Below are positions 61,741-64,000 of a stretch of 64,000 nucleotides of DNA, piece after piece. The position numbers and the translations under genes were made by a program. This DNA is from Tieghemiomyces parasiticus (lineage: Eukaryota; Kickxellomycota; Dimargaritomycetes; Dimargaritales; Dimargaritaceae), in contig JANBPT010000026.1 in the NCBI GenBank assembly GCA_027575765.1, positions 44,948 through 108,947 of the forward strand. The letters run 5' to 3'. The stretch's first letter is position 1, and every line of letters starts with the position of its first letter. The notes under the pieces were generated by a model. The model saw nothing but the letters and a program-made list of their open reading frames with translations, ran no database searches and was not told the origin of the DNA.

Positions 61741-62720
61741 GTGGAACCGAGGGCGAGAGACGTAATGCTCAGATGTAACGGGCCGTGTTTGATGACATTC
61801 CCAAAAATGCACCATTTACACCCCCTTGAGTATGGCACGGCCCTGGTGGGTCTCAATTGCAATAGGGTCACCATATATAATGCTGCCTCCGGGCTTTCTA
61901 AAACCAGCAAGTGAACCGTCCAAGTATACCCTGGCATGCGCCCACGCCTGACGATGGGGGGGGGGGGTACCGTAGGAACCCACTAGCTCTGTCGAATTTC
62001 TCCAGGCAATTGGCGACACAACGTACTCGCCGGTAGCACCAGTCGTCCGTGAGATCACGGAAGGCCCGGCGTTTAAGGTGAACACGTAACCCCAGGTCCC
62101 TGTGCCTGAAGCTAGGGAAAGTGTGACAGACATGGGTCTTATCGTTTGAAAACCCGTATAGGGTAGACCTTTAGCACTCTCGGGACTACAGTCCCATAGT
62201 GTGCGCCAAGGTGGTCTGGTGAGCGGTCAGACCGGGAGAGAGGTTGCCTTCAAGGGAGTAGTGGACCCGTACGAAAGTGAGCTAGTCACCAGTTGGCAGG
62301 TGCTGTGGCAAGGGGTAACTGGTTCCAGCGTGGAAGTCAGTTCAGGCAATGTATTTATATATATTCTGTCTAGTGGCGCTTTGACTATATATAATCAGGT
62401 ACCGCTCATCACGGTTGGTACATTGGGGCTAGGGGGGGGATGAAATTCCAAAAGTCGACACGGGAGTAAGGCAAATATGGGAACTGTAAAATGAGGAATG
62501 GTCCTATTATGAAATGGTATGGCCCGTTCGATGCTTTGTACTGGATACTTCTAGTTCCCGTATCCAAGCCTAATGGCTGTTATTTCAAGTTTCGCTGAAC
62601 ACCAGAATTTAATATCACGTATATAAGGTAATGAACAGACAGGTGTCCATTGGTAGGGCGGGTAAAAATATGGAAACAAAAAATACAACAATAAAACGTA
62701 GGCATCCTTTAGCGATGCGT
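61741..62720. other. Intergenic, no gene recognised
   Basis: About 1 kb with poly-G runs near 61960 and 62430 and TATATATA near 62360. Only short ORFs. Confidence 0.5.
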
Positions 62721-63839
62721 TTACTGGAGGGTAGTCGGCTCCGTCGTGACCATGGAGTCGTAGGTCAAAAAGTAGAGCTTATTATCGGCGCCAATGTACA
62801 CCGGGAAATTGTTTTCGAACTCGGAGGCGGGCTCGGGCTTATCACACCTCTGGACGAGGCCCTTAAGTATGTCGGTACGTGGCTCCCAGCCCAGGTACCG
62901 GCCCGAACCTTTCAGGTCGCATGCTTCAGCGTCTGACATAGCTTCGTACCAGCTCTGAATCTTACCAACATGATCAGGCTGGTTTAAACGGTCGGCGACG
63001 AGTATAGCGGTTCTCCGCTCGTCATCTCTGTAGGAAATAAGTGTATTGTCCGGGGTTCGCCTGCCTATGTACGCATCGAGGTGGTCAAGCATCCCCAATG
63101 CGGAAAACGCAACCACTACCGAATGACGGAACACTTTTTCTACTTCCGTTTGGTAAAATCTGCCCGTAGCACGAAAGGTCCGCCTGTAGACGCTATCCTG
63201 CATCGTTGACGTGACCTGCCCCAAACCGGGCGCTTGAGCACCAGTTGTAGCGCTATCAATGACGTTGATATTGTCATCCTCGTCATCCTTGTCACCTACA
63301 CCATTTAAGATGATTTCCATGAATTGGAGATGACTGGTCGGGATGCCTGACCCTTGGTGAAGAATGTCCATCACCCCGAAATTACCTAGCTGACCCAATA
63401 GAACCCGTTGTAGGTGATCCAGATACCTCATGTTACCGAGAAGCAGTGCCTGAGGGAAACGCAGGGCCAAGTTAGCCTTATCTTGGTAGATTATGTCGTC
63501 GAACTTGATCGGCCGGGCGGCGTTGTTGATTTTGAGTAGCTCGGGGCGGAAATCACGTATGGCCCCCGGCAGGAAGGCTTTAGTGCTCTCATGATTGTTA
63601 CCGGCTGCTGCTTCCACACCTGGGCGGTAGGCCGCAGAATCCTCGTTGCCCACAATTGTGACGCCCTTCACGTTTTCCTCGGATGGGAGTGGGTAGGACA
63701 GATAAGGCGGCACTTGGGCGTTAGCGTAAACGTTGCCAAGAGGGGTAACATTGCAAACGCGTAAAGTACCAACCAAAAATCGCCGATAAAGAGTGGCCTC
63801 TACGAGGGGTTTCGCAACGGGCCAGATTGTGCCATGCAT
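62721..63839 (-). CDS. Unrecognised protein, partial, with in-frame stop upstream
   Basis: 372 codons from the ATG at 63839 to the TAA at 62721. The same frame stays open upstream to the window edge (64000) except for one TAA at 63888-63890. The upstream residues (NNERRQQRLLDQDYQ, then after the stop NEEVRDEYITEIKEYM) read like continuous protein, so the ATG may be internal to a longer gene carrying a nonsense mutation, or a short intron spans the stop. No domain is recognised. There is an acidic GDKDDEDDN stretch near residue 180 and a predominantly helical composition. The size and helical pattern loosely recall the C-terminal domain of the secreted protein at 5552-7436, but this is not demonstrated. 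Confidence 0.6.
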   Translation of the reverse strand: MHGTIWPVAKPLVEATLYRRFLVGTLRVCNVTPLGNVYANAQVPPYLSYPLPSEENVKGVTIVGNEDSAAYRPGVEAAAGNNHESTKAFLPGAIRDFRPELLKINNAARPIKFDDIIYQDKANLALRFPQALLLGNMRYLDHLQRVLLGQLGNFGVMDILHQGSGIPTSHLQFMEIILNGVGDKDDEDDNINVIDSATTGAQAPGLGQVTSTMQDSVYRRTFRATGRFYQTEVEKVFRHSVVVAFSALGMLDHLDAYIGRRTPDNTLISYRDDERRTAILVADRLNQPDHVGKIQSWYEAMSDAEACDLKGSGRYLGWEPRTDILKGLVQRCDKPEPASEFENNFPVYIGADNKLYFLTYDSMVTTEPTTLQ

Positions 63840-64000
63840 GTACTCTTTGATCTCCGTGATGTATTCGTCACGGACCTCCTCGTTAAGTTAGGTGTCGCGA
63901 AGTATCTGGTAGTCTTGATCAAGTAGGCGCTGCTGACGGCGTTCATTGTTCTCGCCCACCACAACATTGTTCCGCGGCCAGGCTAAGTTGTCGTGTGCTA

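Overview
The window is nuclear DNA from a fungus, probably an early-diverging or Zoopagomycota-like lineage (Dimargaris-type is my guess, not proven). The evidence is compact spliced genes with introns of about 70 to 370 bp, GTAAGT-type donors and CTAAC/TACTAAC branch sites, a Fus3/Kss1-type MAP kinase, and fungal-type cytochrome c peroxidase, COG1, IRC3 and RRP6 genes. There are no operons, ribosome-binding sites or CRISPR arrays, and I found no tRNA or rRNA gene by eye.

Layout. 1-1.6 kb: 3' part of an RBM25-like splicing factor. 3.4-10.4 kb: two copies of a ~1.1 kb non-coding repeat flanking a secreted protein with an F-box-like segment. 11-12.4 kb: MAP kinase. 15.6-16.3 kb: ISA2. 20.3-22.7 kb: a membrane J-domain protein converging on METTL5. 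23.5-24.4 kb: a decayed mariner transposon. 25.5-26 kb: ribosomal protein uS19. 28.4-30 kb: a PhzF-fold protein with altered active-site residues. 30.4-36 kb: two tandem membrane RING-H2 ubiquitin ligases. 38-45.3 kb: IRC3 helicase and COG1, converging. 47.8-49.1 kb: two small cysteine-rich proteins of the same type. 50-54 kb: a mitochondrial ABC half-transporter converging on TRM8/METTL1. 56.3-60.6 kb: CCP1 and RRP6, separated by a ~100 bp palindrome. 60.7-61.7 kb: pieces of a second mariner copy. 62.7-64 kb: an unrecognised protein with an in-frame stop upstream, running off the window.

Most recognised genes are housekeeping: mitochondrial Fe-S, redox and DNA maintenance (ISA2, CCP1, IRC3, the ABC transporter), RNA processing and modification (RBM25-like, METTL5, TRM8, RRP6), translation (uS19) and Golgi traffic (COG1). 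They do not form one pathway. The lineage-specific layer is the interesting part: the secreted F-box-like protein inside the duplicated repeat, the RING tandem, the degenerate PhzF protein and the MC-type cysteine-rich pair. Coding exons are GC-rich; intergenic DNA is long (1-4 kb), richer in A+T and contains many poly-G and TA runs. Exon borders were worked out by eye from splice signals, reading phase and family alignment, and need transcript support.
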